Source: Caedibacter sp. 38-128
GTDB taxonomy: Bacteria; Pseudomonadota; Alphaproteobacteria; Caedimonadales; Caedimonadaceae
Direction of reading: 5' to 3'
Length of the DNA: 46,289 nt
Assembly: GCA_001898705.1 (NCBI GenBank)
Contig: MKUU01000035.1
Location: 1-46,289, forward strand
Every line of letters begins with the position of its first letter. Positions within the stretch are counted from its first letter, which is position 1. A program made the position numbers and the translations under genes. Under the pieces are notes generated by a model. It did not search any database. It was not told the origin of the DNA and worked only from the letters and a program-made list of their open reading frames with translations. This document shows positions 1 through 8,754 of the stretch, piece after piece.

Positions 1-233
1 TGACGAAGTTTGAAAGACTTGGTTCTCATGGGTGAGTCTTTAGAAGAAATAAAAAAGGATAAAGAAAATGGTTGGGAAAAAAGACTAAAACGGATGAGCT
101 TGAGGCCCATTCACCACATGATCATCCCCGCGGCCCAGGCTAGGCTGAAGGTGGCAATTCAACAGCTCTTCGCAATCAATTTAATGAACTTGCTAAGAGA
201 GAAAACCCTGAAGCATTAGAGACAGACACTAGC
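1..233 (+). pseudogene. Degenerate coding remnant at window edge
   Basis: No intact gene is visible. From about position 28 (ATG) a short reading begins MGESLEEIKKDKENGWEK, then reaches an A6 run at 77-82. Shifting frame there gives a plausible hydrophilic continuation (KTKTDELEAHSPHDHPRGPG), interrupted by a TAG at 147-149, followed by AEGGNSTALRNQFNELAKRE. The composition looks like real protein, but reading it needs one frameshift and one stop read-through. I do not recognise the family. It may continue into the next feature as one decayed gene. Confidence 0.25.
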
Positions 234-234
234 T

Positions 235-639
235 TTGTCCGTACAGGGGTGGTGTGGGTGCCTTGAATTAAGTGATCACGATATTGAAAGAGAAAAATTT
301 TCGCATGTTTTCAAAAGGTTGGAATATTTTATAAACGTTAATCTGAAGAGTATTCACACACTTAATGAAAATGAATTCTTTACCAATAAAAATTTTTCCT
401 CTCAAGATGTCTTTTTAGCTCTTAAGACTATTAAAAATGACCAAACCTCGATCATAGCAAAAGATTATCAACCTTCTCAGCATCGTAAAAATCTGCGTAC
501 TCTTGAAAAAGATCTTTTAACTCTTCATCAGCTTTTTTCCTCTCTTCCGCAAAAAAACGACTTAACGTCGGAACAAGTGGAAAAGGTTCTTTCATACGCA
601 TGCACGTTGTTATGGATTATTTATGCATTTAAAAGATAA
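235..639 (+). CDS. Hypothetical protein, possibly a gene fragment
   Basis: An open frame of 134 codons with no ATG anywhere inside it; the only usable start is TTG at 235, which lacks a clear Shine-Dalgarno. The sequence is mostly helical and charged (for example KNLRTLEKDLLTLHQLFSSL) and ends in a hydrophobic LLWIIYAF segment. I do not recognise a family. The missing start and the decayed reading just upstream suggest this is the 3' part of a frameshifted gene rather than a complete one. It converges with ispB. Confidence 0.4.
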   Translation: MSVQGWCGCLELSDHDIEREKFSHVFKRLEYFINVNLKSIHTLNENEFFTNKNFSSQDVFLALKTIKNDQTSIIAKDYQPSQHRKNLRTLEKDLLTLHQLFSSLPQKNDLTSEQVEKVLSYACTLLWIIYAFKR

Positions 640-673
640 TGTTCTTCCTTAATGCTCTAATCCCGTAAGAAAT

Positions 674-1696
674 TTAATTCTTCCGTTGCATCACAAAAGC
701 ACATGTTTCAAGCAAAGCCTCACGAATGGGACTTGATGCAAACGAAGAGAGAGCTTTTTTTGCTTTTTGAATATATTGGCTTGCTAAAGAGATTGTTTTT
801 TCAATCGCTTGATGCTTTTGCAAAAGAGCATACGCCTCCTCAAAATCACCTTCTTCTTGAGTAAGGTTGACCATCACTCTTTGCCAAAATTCTTTTTCAG
901 CGCGATCACTTGCTTGATAGCTATAGATGACTGGAAGCGTGATTTTTCCTTCGCCAAAATCATCTCCTACCGCTTTCCCTAACGTTTTTTCATCCGCTGT
1001 ATAATCCAACATGTCATCCACCAATTGAAAAGCCATGCCTAGATTATGGCCGAATTCTTTCAAGTTTTTCTCATCTTCAACAGATCCTTCTGCAATAATG
1101 GCCCCAATACGTGCCGCGGCCGCAAAAAGAGTTGCTGTTTTAGCGTGTATAATCTCGAGGTATTTTTCAGTTGTCATCTCAAGATCGTTAATATGTAAAA
1201 GTTGTAATACTTCACCTTGCGCAATTGTTGCCGAAACTTTAGAAAGCACTTTCAACGCAGGAAGAGATTCTTGCTCAACCATGAGTTCAAAAGCACGACT
1301 AAATAAAAAGTCACCCACAAGCACAGACGCTTGATTCCCCCACAGTTGGTTGGCGGATGCTTGACCTCGACGTAAAGCGCTATCATCGACAACATCGTCA
1401 TGTAAGAGCGTCGCTGTATGAATGAATTCAACGCATGCCGCCAGTGAAATTGCCTTTTTCCCTTGATATTTAAAGAGTTGAGCGCATGCAAGTGTCAGCA
1501 CTGGCCGCAAACGCTTACCACCACTTTTAATCAAGTAACCTGCAATTTCTGGAATTAAGGCGACAGGACTTTGAAGTCTTTCCAAGATAAGATCGTTAAC
1601 TTGAGCAAGGTCATTCTTCACAAGAGACATTAAGGGCTCTAAACTCACTGATTTTCTAGGTTCTTCTTGTAAAATTTTTAAATCTTCTTGTGCCAT
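674..1696 (-). CDS. ispB: Polyprenyl diphosphate synthase (octaprenyl-type)
   Basis: A trans-isoprenyl diphosphate synthase that extends farnesyl diphosphate with isopentenyl diphosphate to make the quinone side chain; cytoplasmic. Of its 340 residues, the first aspartate-rich motif is at D100, D101 and D104 (HDDVVDDSALRRG) and the second at D227, D228 and D231 (QLVDDMLDYT); both bind magnesium-diphosphate. GGKRLRP near residue 59 binds isopentenyl diphosphate. Length fits the medium/long-chain IspB group. The exact chain length (C40 or C50) cannot be read from sequence. It is divergent from the methyltransferase gene at 1810, with 113 bases between for both promoters. Confidence 0.93.
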   Translation of the reverse strand: MAQEDLKILQEEPRKSVSLEPLMSLVKNDLAQVNDLILERLQSPVALIPEIAGYLIKSGGKRLRPVLTLACAQLFKYQGKKAISLAACVEFIHTATLLHDDVVDDSALRRGQASANQLWGNQASVLVGDFLFSRAFELMVEQESLPALKVLSKVSATIAQGEVLQLLHINDLEMTTEKYLEIIHAKTATLFAAAARIGAIIAEGSVEDEKNLKEFGHNLGMAFQLVDDMLDYTADEKTLGKAVGDDFGEGKITLPVIYSYQASDRAEKEFWQRVMVNLTQEEGDFEEAYALLQKHQAIEKTISLASQYIQKAKKALSSFASSPIREALLETCAFVMQRKN

Positions 1697-1809
1697 TCAC
1701 GCCCTCTTTTTAATAAGCTAATCTTCTCTCTTTAAAAAATTAACTAATATGATTATGCTACGAACTCAGAACTTTATAATACAACCCTATTTTCTTTACC
1801 AGGAATGTC

Positions 1810-2544
1810 ATGAATACGACAATGGATACTTTATTGAATGGTCAAATTCTTTTAGAACAGCCGCAAGAAGGCTATCGTGTTGCCATTGATCCTATTTTTC
1901 TAGCGGCTTCAATACCTGCTAACTCCGGTGAAACAGTGTTGGATGTTGGAACTGGCGTCGGAGCGGCTTTATTATGTCTTGCGCATCGTGCTCCTGACAT
2001 CCGTGTTGTTGGACTAGAATTACAACAAGAATTAGGGCGCCTCGCCACAAAGAATGTGCGTGCAAACCAAATGCAAGACCGCTGTGAAATAATTATTGGA
2101 AATCTTTTAAGACTTCCTCCACGCCTTGCCGCAGGTTCATTCCATCATATAATGGCCAACCCACCTTATTTTGAGGAAAAAAGATCGAGTTCTTCAAAAA
2201 TAGACAACAAACGATTTTCAAATATTGAAAGCGAAGCAACGCTTTCAGATTGGCTTAATTTTGCTTATCTTATGGTTCGTCCCAAAGGGTCCGTGAGTTT
2301 TATCTATCCAGCTGATCGCATGGATGCGCTTTTAGCGCTTATGCATCAAAAATTTGGCGAAATTATTGTCTACCCTCTGTGGCCTATGCTTGGGAAAGAT
2401 GCTAAACGCGTCATCATTCGTGGACGTAAAAATGTCTTGGGGCCAACACGTCTTTCACAAGGACTTGTTCTTCATGAACAAAATGGAAAAATCACTCCCG
2501 AAGTCGACAACATTTTAAGGCAGGGGCTTGCTCTTGAACTCTAA
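1810..2544 (+). CDS. tRNA1(Val) A37 N6-methyltransferase family (TrmN6/YfiC-like)
   Basis: A class I SAM-dependent methyltransferase, 244 residues. SAM motif I is LDVGTGVG around residues 44-51 and the catalytic NPPY motif, typical of N6-adenine and N5-glutamine methylases, is at residues 117-120. The N-terminal LLNGQILLEQPQEGYRVAIDPIFLAA is characteristic of the YfiC/TrmN6 group, which methylates A37 of tRNA1(Val). Substrate is by family only. The last codons overlap the start region of mutT, and ccmA and ccmB follow without gaps, so the four genes look like one transcription unit. Confidence 0.85.
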   Translation: MNTTMDTLLNGQILLEQPQEGYRVAIDPIFLAASIPANSGETVLDVGTGVGAALLCLAHRAPDIRVVGLELQQELGRLATKNVRANQMQDRCEIIIGNLLRLPPRLAAGSFHHIMANPPYFEEKRSSSSKIDNKRFSNIESEATLSDWLNFAYLMVRPKGSVSFIYPADRMDALLALMHQKFGEIIVYPLWPMLGKDAKRVIIRGRKNVLGPTRLSQGLVLHEQNGKITPEVDNILRQGLALEL

Positions 2545-2947
2545 AAACCCTCATCTCTTTTGTGCTGCAGGCGTTTTAAAAAGAGATGAGCTTTATTTGA
2601 TTGCCAAAAGGCCAGAAGGGAAACCTTTTGCGGGATTTTGGGAATTTCCAGGCGGAAAAATAGCCCCCCAAGAAACACCCGAAGAAGCTCTTAAACGAGA
2701 ACTTCAGGAAGAACTTGGAATCACTATTCATATAACCGCTCTTCAAAAAATTACTGACGTGTCTTACGCTTATCCAGAGTTCAATCTCTTAATGCCAACC
2801 TTTTTATGTGAAAACTGGGAAGGAGAGCCTCAAGGGTGTGAAGGACAAATTCTTCAGTGGGTCACGCTTCAAGAACTTGATCATCACGAAATACTGCCAG
2901 CCAGCACAGCGATCACTCTCTCTCTTCAAAAACTTTTTTCGGAATAA
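2534..2947 (+). CDS. mutT: Nudix hydrolase, MutT / 8-oxo-dGTP diphosphatase type
   Basis: Cleans oxidised nucleotides such as 8-oxo-dGTP from the pool. The Nudix box begins at GGKIAPQETPEE and contains the REL(Q)EELGI core (roughly residues 40-62), and FWEFPGGK just before it is typical of MutT proteins. No ATG is available: TTG codons lie at 2528 and 2534. The purine-rich AGGCAGGGG at 2518-2526 is seven bases before 2534 but touches 2528, so I chose 2534. The gene overlaps the end of the upstream methyltransferase, and its stop codon abuts the ccmA ATG. Confidence 0.85.
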   Translation: MNSKNPHLFCAAGVLKRDELYLIAKRPEGKPFAGFWEFPGGKIAPQETPEEALKRELQEELGITIHITALQKITDVSYAYPEFNLLMPTFLCENWEGEPQGCEGQILQWVTLQELDHHEILPASTAITLSLQKLFSE

Positions 2948-3619
2948 ATGACATATTATTCTCTCGATGTCCAAAACCTCTCTGCTTCTTTCAGTAAGTG
3001 GCCTTTATTTTCAAACTTGAGTTTTACAATAAAATCGACTGAATGCCTTAAAATTATTGGGGCCAATGGTTCAGGAAAAACGACGCTTCTGCGCATCATT
3101 GCGGGCCTCTCTTTCGCTTCAGCAGGAAAGTTACTTTGGAAATCTCAAACACAAACGTTACTAACACCGCTTGAAGTAACTTTTATTTCCGTCACACCTC
3201 CTCTTAAAAATAATCTTAGAGTTTTTGAACAACTCAATCTCTGGCAACTTTTAAAAGGTGATATCTCCACATTGTCTCTTTCAAAATTGACACAAGCTTC
3301 AGAGAAAATTTTATCTCATTTTGACCTGCAAGAATTATGGGATACTCCTATCCGCTATCTTTCTGCGGGGCAACGACAATCTCTTAACCTTTGCCAACTT
3401 TTTTTAAGGCCAACTCCTTTATGGATTTTAGACGAGCCTTTTGCTCATCTCGACTTAAAACAAGTCAACCGTCTCTCTGAGATAATGGCTTTACACCTTT
3501 CTCAAAAAGGATTGATTATTACAGCTTCTCCTTATGACGTGCACCATATTGAAGGACAATTACTTCGTCTAGAACACTTTAAACCTACTCAATCAATAAG
3601 AGAAAACGACAGATGGTAA
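2948..3619 (+). CDS. ccmA: Haem exporter ABC ATPase CcmA
   Basis: ATPase of the CcmAB transporter used in system I cytochrome c maturation, which drives release of holo-CcmE in the periplasm. Of its 223 residues, Walker A is GANGSGKTT (38-46), the signature is LSAGQRQSL, and Walker B is LWILDEPFAHLD. The small size without an extra domain is normal for CcmA. Its ATG directly follows the mutT stop codon, and ccmB overlaps its last seven bases, so translation is probably coupled. ccmC is not found next to it. Confidence 0.92.
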   Translation: MTYYSLDVQNLSASFSKWPLFSNLSFTIKSTECLKIIGANGSGKTTLLRIIAGLSFASAGKLLWKSQTQTLLTPLEVTFISVTPPLKNNLRVFEQLNLWQLLKGDISTLSLSKLTQASEKILSHFDLQELWDTPIRYLSAGQRQSLNLCQLFLRPTPLWILDEPFAHLDLKQVNRLSEIMALHLSQKGLIITASPYDVHHIEGQLLRLEHFKPTQSIRENDRW

Positions 3620-4284
3620 GAAGTTTTTTGATCTTGTTTTATTTTGACCTAAAGGGCTACGAAAGCGATGAAAATCTTTGGAATCCTTTAGCTTTTTTAT
3701 TAACATGTTTTAGTCTTCTGCTTGTCAGTCTTGAACCTGAGCTGCTTGTAACACCCATTGGGTTTAGCTTATTTTGGATTATTTTTCTCTTTATTGTTAA
3801 TTTAACCTTTGCCCGCTTTTTGCGAGATGATTATGAAGATGGAACAATCGATTTATTACGCATGTCTCCTTTTGCCTTTGAATGGGTGCTGATAACGAAA
3901 TTTCTAGGTCGTTGGGCGCGTCTTATGGGACCTTTCCTTGTATTCTTACTTACTACAGGAATTATCTTTGGAGCCTCCCTCGAAAAATACACGCATGTTC
4001 TTGTCTGTTTTCTGATGAGTTCGCTTTTTTTATGTGCAATAACAGCATTTATCTCGATCATTTCTTTAGGAGGAAAAACGTCTTCTTATTTAGGGCCTCT
4101 GTTAAGTCTTCCTTTGAATATCCCTCTTTTAATTATCAATGGTCTTGAGATAAGTTTTACAGCAAAACTTTCGTATCTTGGAGGATTTTTAGCGCTTATT
4201 TTCCCCCTCTTCTTATTAGCTAAGCATTGTATATTTGTGATTAAGATTCCTCAAGGTGCCGAGCCTCATCAACCAATAAAATAG
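3613..4284 (+). CDS. ccmB: Haem exporter membrane protein CcmB
   Basis: Inner-membrane permease partner of CcmA in cytochrome c biogenesis. The 223-residue protein has about six hydrophobic segments and the family feature [14 protein letters not shown] (around residues 70-83). Start ATG at 3613 overlaps the ccmA end by seven bases. Its 3' end overlaps, on the opposite strand, the end of the Trm112-like gene by 44 bases, so the two convergent transcripts are partly antisense. Confidence 0.9.
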   Translation: MVRSFLILFYFDLKGYESDENLWNPLAFLLTCFSLLLVSLEPELLVTPIGFSLFWIIFLFIVNLTFARFLRDDYEDGTIDLLRMSPFAFEWVLITKFLGRWARLMGPFLVFLLTTGIIFGASLEKYTHVLVCFLMSSLFLCAITAFISIISLGGKTSSYLGPLLSLPLNIPLLIINGLEISFTAKLSYLGGFLALIFPLFLLAKHCIFVIKIPQGAEPHQPIK

Positions 4285-4432
4285 GAATTCCATCCCGAAT
4301 AGGGTAAGCTAGTCCTGCTTTATCACTAATTAATTCATGAGCTTCCGCATCATAACGTAAAGCTGTTTTTGTTTGAGGACATACCAAGATCTCAAGCAGT
4401 TTTCGGTCAATAGGAATATGTGTTTTACTCAT
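4241..4432 (-). CDS. Trm112/UPF0434 family small protein
   Basis: A 63-residue protein of the Trm112-like family. In other organisms such proteins act as small activators of methyltransferases; the bacterial role is not firmly settled. The signature [11 protein letters not shown] and [18 protein letters not shown] is clear. Only one cysteine remains where zinc-binding relatives have CPxC, which is my recollection of the alphaproteobacterial form. It is last in the run xseA-ybbN-LON-Trm112, 11 bases after the LON gene, and overlaps the ccmB 3' end. Confidence 0.88.
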   Translation of the reverse strand: MSKTHIPIDRKLLEILVCPQTKTALRYDAEAHELISDKAGLAYPIRDGIPILLVDEARHLEES

Positions 4433-4443
4433 TTTTCATTCTT

Positions 4444-5082
4444 TTAATGTTTAAACCATGAAGCTTGTGAATTCCTTAAAAAAGCAATTTCTAGTAAAGC
4501 TGTCATCATCTGTGTTCGTTCAGTCAAAGTAGGCGATTCTAAAAGAGCTTGCTTTTCTTGTGGATCAAAAGGACATAACAATGTTAAAGAACTAATTAAA
4601 CGCTCGTTAGATGCCAGTTTAATTTCATCCCAATTTGCGGTTAAATCAGAGGATAAAAAGTAAGCTTTCACCAAATCCAAAAGTTTTTCACGCTCAATTT
4701 CATTTTCTCTTTCTTCATAGACATCAAAAGAAAAAGTTTCATAAGAGACTGAGTGAATAAGATATGGCTTTGATGTTTCTTGGGAAGCCAACAAATTAAA
4801 TCGACACACTCCTGATAAGATCACAAAGTAATCACCATCATCTCCTTCGGAAAAAGTTGTAATTTTCCCTAAACATCCTGAGCGGAAAAGTTTCTCTCCT
4901 TCTGCGCGACTATCTGTCTGAACAACGCCAACATAGCGCTCAGACTTCAACGCGTCTTCAATAAGAAGTTTATATTTGTCTTCTGTAAGATGAATAGGTA
5001 AATGCCCCCGAGGAAGCAATATCATTCCTGGTAAATTTAAAATAGCAATCTCTGTGGGAAAGTGGGAAAGATTAAATTGCAT
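4444..5082 (-). CDS. LON N-terminal (substrate-binding) domain protein
   Basis: A 212-residue stand-alone LON N-terminal domain without the AAA+ or protease parts of Lon. The start IAILNLPGMILLPRGHLPIHLTE and the GCLGKI and VRFN-like strands match the PUA-like fold of the family. Such proteins are common in alphaproteobacteria next to thioredoxin-like ybbN and Trm112; the role is unknown, probably protein quality control. It sits nine bases after ybbN in the same direction. Confidence 0.85.
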   Translation of the reverse strand: MQFNLSHFPTEIAILNLPGMILLPRGHLPIHLTEDKYKLLIEDALKSERYVGVVQTDSRAEGEKLFRSGCLGKITTFSEGDDGDYFVILSGVCRFNLLASQETSKPYLIHSVSYETFSFDVYEERENEIEREKLLDLVKAYFLSSDLTANWDEIKLASNERLISSLTLLCPFDPQEKQALLESPTLTERTQMMTALLEIAFLRNSQASWFKH

Positions 5083-5091
5083 GATACTCTC

Positions 5092-5994
5092 TCAAGAAAA
5101 TAATAATGATGATAATCGCTTACGAGCCTGGTTTGTCAAGGGATCTGAATTTCCCAATGCTTCAAAAATCCTTAAAACCTGCTTTTTGGCCGCTTCGTCT
5201 GCCCAATGAGGAGCCATTTCCAAGCTCTGAAAAGATAGCTCAAGAGCTTGTTCAACTTTGCCTGCTGCAAAAAATTGCAAGGCAAGATCAAGTCGAACTT
5301 GCTGATCTGTGGGATCTTTGTCAAGTTTTACATTTAAAACATTAAGAGCCTCTAAGGTATTTCCTTTCTCAAAAAGCGCTAGCGTTGCTTTTAAGGCTCG
5401 TACCATTTCTGAGGTATCTTCTGCAGGTAGCATTTCAGCATAAACTCTTGCTTTATCATGAGTTGCGGTCGCTAAATAACTTCTGGCGATACCTACCAAG
5501 GCTCGGACATTTTTGGGTTCTTTTTCAAGAACACGAGCATAGCAACTAATGGCTGAAAGAAAATCATCCTGCTGCCTTGCTTGATCCGCCATATCAAGGA
5601 GCTCTTCAAAAGGAGAAAGCTGATCTCCTAAGAGTTTTGTGATGAAACTCTTAATCTGCGTGAGACCTATACCACCAGAAAATCCATCTACAGGCTGTCC
5701 ACCTTGGAAGGCAAGCACAGTTGGTAATGACTGAATATGGCACTGCTGAGCAAGCTCTGGATAAAGTTCTGTATCAATCTTCACAAGCTGCACTTTGCCA
5801 TTCATTTCAAGAACAGCTTTTTCAAGCAAGGGCATCAGTTGCAGGCAAGGACCACACCATTCTGCCCAAAAATCAACAAGGACAAGAATCTTTTTAGACT
5901 TCTCGATGACTTCTTCCATAAAAGTAGTTGGGGTTCCATCGATAATAAGATTTTGCGCTTGTTTCATTGATGAAGAATTAATGATGAATGTCAT
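5092..5994 (-). CDS. ybbN: Thioredoxin-TPR co-chaperone YbbN (CnoX-like)
   Basis: An N-terminal thioredoxin domain (about residues 12-120) with the intact redox site WCGPC, followed by a C-terminal TPR-like region (about 130-300). The E. coli homologue is a holdase that hands oxidised clients to GroEL and DnaK; it lacks the CGPC pair, whereas alphaproteobacterial versions usually keep it and can act as reductases. Total length of 300 is typical. Start could also be the Met at residue 10. It lies between xseA and the LON gene; the whole block reads left. Confidence 0.92.
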   Translation of the reverse strand: MTFIINSSSMKQAQNLIIDGTPTTFMEEVIEKSKKILVLVDFWAEWCGPCLQLMPLLEKAVLEMNGKVQLVKIDTELYPELAQQCHIQSLPTVLAFQGGQPVDGFSGGIGLTQIKSFITKLLGDQLSPFEELLDMADQARQQDDFLSAISCYARVLEKEPKNVRALVGIARSYLATATHDKARVYAEMLPAEDTSEMVRALKATLALFEKGNTLEALNVLNVKLDKDPTDQQVRLDLALQFFAAGKVEQALELSFQSLEMAPHWADEAAKKQVLRIFEALGNSDPLTNQARKRLSSLLFS

Positions 5995-6036
5995 GTATAA
6001 TTTTATCCTCTTTCATTAAAATCACTTTGCGATTAG

Positions 6037-7380
6037 TTAAAAAAGTGATCCTTGAGAATCTGGCCCAAAAATTGAACCTTTCTCTGCTTCATGTTGTATT
6101 TTTGCAATTTTATCACCATCTTGAAACGTTAAAGTGACAACCTGTTGCGGGCGCAATTCAGCGGCTTTTTTAAATACCTCTCCTTTTGCAGAGCGAACTA
6201 AGCAGAAGCCACGCTCTAATGTTCGATGAAAAGAATAACTTTGAAGTAGCTGAGACATATTTTGAAAAGAAAGTAGACGTTGTTCAATATATTGCTTAGC
6301 ACTCAAATTAAGCCTATTTGTAAGATTGTTAAGGTTTGTCTCAGACTGAGTCAATAACATACGAGGATGTTTTAATTGAACGACTAAAGTCTGTAAGCGC
6401 TGTTCAATTTGCGTGAAAAAGATTGTTTTCGTATTTGAAAGGCGTTCACTCCAATCATCAAAATACTGAGTTGATCCTTCAATATATCTCAAAAGACTCC
6501 GATTTAAACGTTCGGATAATTTTAGGATGATGTCTAATAATTCACGCCGTACAGGAACCGCCCGCTCTGCAGCTGCTGTGGGTGTAGGGGTACGCCAATC
6601 AGCGGCAAAGTCAATTAAGGTGGTATCCGTCTCATGTCCAACAGCCGAGATAATAGGAATGTGACTTTCCGCAACAGCACGAACAACAATTTCTTCATTG
6701 AAAGCCCAAAGATCTTCAAGGCTACCGCCACCTCGAGCCACAATCAATAGCTCAGGCCTAGGGATTTCACCTTCTAAAGGTAAACGATTAAATCCTTCAA
6801 TGGCTGTCGCAATTTGTATTGCAGCCCCTTCTCCTTGGACTAAAACAGGCCACACAATAACATGTCGGGGGAAACGATCTTGAAGACGGTGAAGAATATC
6901 TCTAATAACAGCGCCAGTTAATGAAGTAACAACACCAATCACTTGAGGAATAAGCGGTAAAGGTTTCTTTCGTTCTTCAGCAAACAGACCTTCAGCAGCA
7001 AGCTTACGACGACGCTCTTCCAGAACTTTTAAAAGAGCCCCTTCTCCCGCTACTTCAATAGCTTCAACAACGATTTGATATTTTGATCGAGCAGGATAAC
7101 TTGTAATACGACCCGTACAAATAACTTCCATTCCATCGACGGGTTTAAAAGACAAGCGCCCATAAACCCCTTTCCAGCACACCCCATCCAAAACAGATTG
7201 TTCGTCTTTTAAAGCAAAATAAAAATGCCCCGAGGTATGAAGTTTGGCACCCGAAATTTCGCCTCTAACGCGGACAAAACTAAATGTTTGTTCAAGCGTA
7301 TTTTTAATAGAATAAGCAACGGCACTTACACTAAGAGGCTCAGGTAATAAAGTTTCATGGGGCTCAGGAATAAAACTCAT
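6037..7380 (-). CDS. xseA: Exodeoxyribonuclease VII large subunit
   Basis: Catalytic subunit of exonuclease VII, which degrades single-stranded DNA from both ends with XseB. The 447-residue protein has the N-terminal OB-fold ([26 protein letters not shown]...HSGHFYF-like), the catalytic core with [15 protein letters not shown] and [18 protein letters not shown], then a coiled-coil region to the C terminus. xseB is not in the window. It is transcribed leftward, 42 bases before ybbN. Confidence 0.95.
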   Translation of the reverse strand: MSFIPEPHETLLPEPLSVSAVAYSIKNTLEQTFSFVRVRGEISGAKLHTSGHFYFALKDEQSVLDGVCWKGVYGRLSFKPVDGMEVICTGRITSYPARSKYQIVVEAIEVAGEGALLKVLEERRRKLAAEGLFAEERKKPLPLIPQVIGVVTSLTGAVIRDILHRLQDRFPRHVIVWPVLVQGEGAAIQIATAIEGFNRLPLEGEIPRPELLIVARGGGSLEDLWAFNEEIVVRAVAESHIPIISAVGHETDTTLIDFAADWRTPTPTAAAERAVPVRRELLDIILKLSERLNRSLLRYIEGSTQYFDDWSERLSNTKTIFFTQIEQRLQTLVVQLKHPRMLLTQSETNLNNLTNRLNLSAKQYIEQRLLSFQNMSQLLQSYSFHRTLERGFCLVRSAKGEVFKKAAELRPQQVVTLTFQDGDKIAKIQHEAEKGSIFGPDSQGSLF

Positions 7381-7410
7381 TAAATTATTCTTTCTGAGAT
7401 GGCTTTGTCT

Positions 7411-8733
7411 CTAAACCCTTATTTTTGAGCTTTGGTTTGCTTTCATCCAAACATACACGGGAAGACTAGAAAATAAAAAGAGACTGCCTAAAAAGACAAC
7501 TTCGGTACCAGCCCCAGTAATTGTCCACATAGCATAAATTATCCCAATTATAGGAACAAGCATTGCTTTTGAAAATTTTATTTGTTCTGTGTTTTTGTTT
7601 TCTTGCAACAAAAGCAATAATTCAGCAGCGCTTGAGTATAAATAAGGTAACAAAATAGCAAACGTTGTTAAATTTACAATGAATTTGAATTGTTCAACAA
7701 GCCCAACTTCATAATTCATGGCAAGAAGAAGCGTAATAAGAAGACTTGAGAAGATCAGCCCAAAAACAGGAATACCTTTTCGAGAAACTTTTGCAAAAGA
7801 AGCAGGAAATAAACCATCGCGCGCCGCAGCCATTGGAATTTGCCCTTGAATCAGAATCCAGCCATTCAAAGTCCCAAAACACGAAAAAGCTGCTGCAGCT
7901 GCAATTATCGGTCCAGCCCAAGATCCAAATAAGGCTTCACTCACTTGAGAAAAGGGAGAACATGCTCCTGCAAGCTTGCTAGAAGGTACAACACCAAACA
8001 CAACAAAGTTGCTTAAAATATAGATAAAAGCAGCAATAAGTGTTCCCCAAACTGTCGCTCTTGGAATCGTTTTTCTTGGATTTTGAACTTGTTCAGCTGG
8101 AATTGTTGCTGATTCGAGCCCCATAAAACTAAACAAGGTTAAGGCTGCAGCTTGTTGAATCGTAAAGAACATGTTTTTAGAGTCAGACAGAAGTGGCGAA
8201 AAATTAGCCCTATCAATCTTAAAAAATCCAAAAATAATAATTGCTATTAAGGGGAAAAGTTTAAGCGTTGTCGTTAGCACTTGTATATTTCCAACTTGTC
8301 GCAGGCTAAGCGCATTGATACCTGTTAATATCCATAAGGTTCCTATAGACAATAAAAAGCTATAAGTCGGTGTCGTCATAAGTGCTGGCCAAAAATAACT
8401 TAAGAAATTAACGAAAGCCACAGCAACAGCTGCATTACTCACCCAATTCGCAATCCAATAAGTCCAAGCCATTTGAAACCCCACAAAATCACCAAATACA
8501 AGGCGACTATAAATATAAGGGCCTCCACTCTGAGGAAAACGACGACTCAGGTTAGCAAACGTTAAAGCAAGAAAAATCGCGCCTATTGACGTAATAAGCC
8601 ATCCAAAGAGGCTCATTGACCCATAAGATGCAAGCACAGAAGGTAACAAGAAAATACTTGTTCCAACCATATTGCCAACAACAAGAGCTGTAGAGCGAAA
8701 AATACCGAAAGCAGGCGTTTGAGTCAATGTCAC
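7411..8733 (-). CDS. APC-superfamily amino acid permease/antiporter
   Basis: An integral membrane amino acid or polyamine transporter of 440 residues with about 12 hydrophobic segments. The first segment carries GNMVGTSIF, matching the substrate-binding glycine motif of AdiC/PotE/CadB-type members, and GGPYIYSRLVFGDFVGFQMAW follows. Start codon is GTG at 8733. An intracellular bacterium could use it to take up host amino acids or exchange polyamines; the substrate cannot be told from sequence. It lies 21 bases after the MFS gene and 30 bases before xseA. Confidence 0.85.
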   Translation of the reverse strand: MTLTQTPAFGIFRSTALVVGNMVGTSIFLLPSVLASYGSMSLFGWLITSIGAIFLALTFANLSRRFPQSGGPYIYSRLVFGDFVGFQMAWTYWIANWVSNAAVAVAFVNFLSYFWPALMTTPTYSFLLSIGTLWILTGINALSLRQVGNIQVLTTTLKLFPLIAIIIFGFFKIDRANFSPLLSDSKNMFFTIQQAAALTLFSFMGLESATIPAEQVQNPRKTIPRATVWGTLIAAFIYILSNFVVFGVVPSSKLAGACSPFSQVSEALFGSWAGPIIAAAAAFSCFGTLNGWILIQGQIPMAAARDGLFPASFAKVSRKGIPVFGLIFSSLLITLLLAMNYEVGLVEQFKFIVNLTTFAILLPYLYSSAAELLLLLQENKNTEQIKFSKAMLVPIIGIIYAMWTITGAGTEVVFLGSLFLFSSLPVYVWMKANQSSKIRV

Positions 8734-8754
8734 GTGTTTTGATCCTATGCGAAC

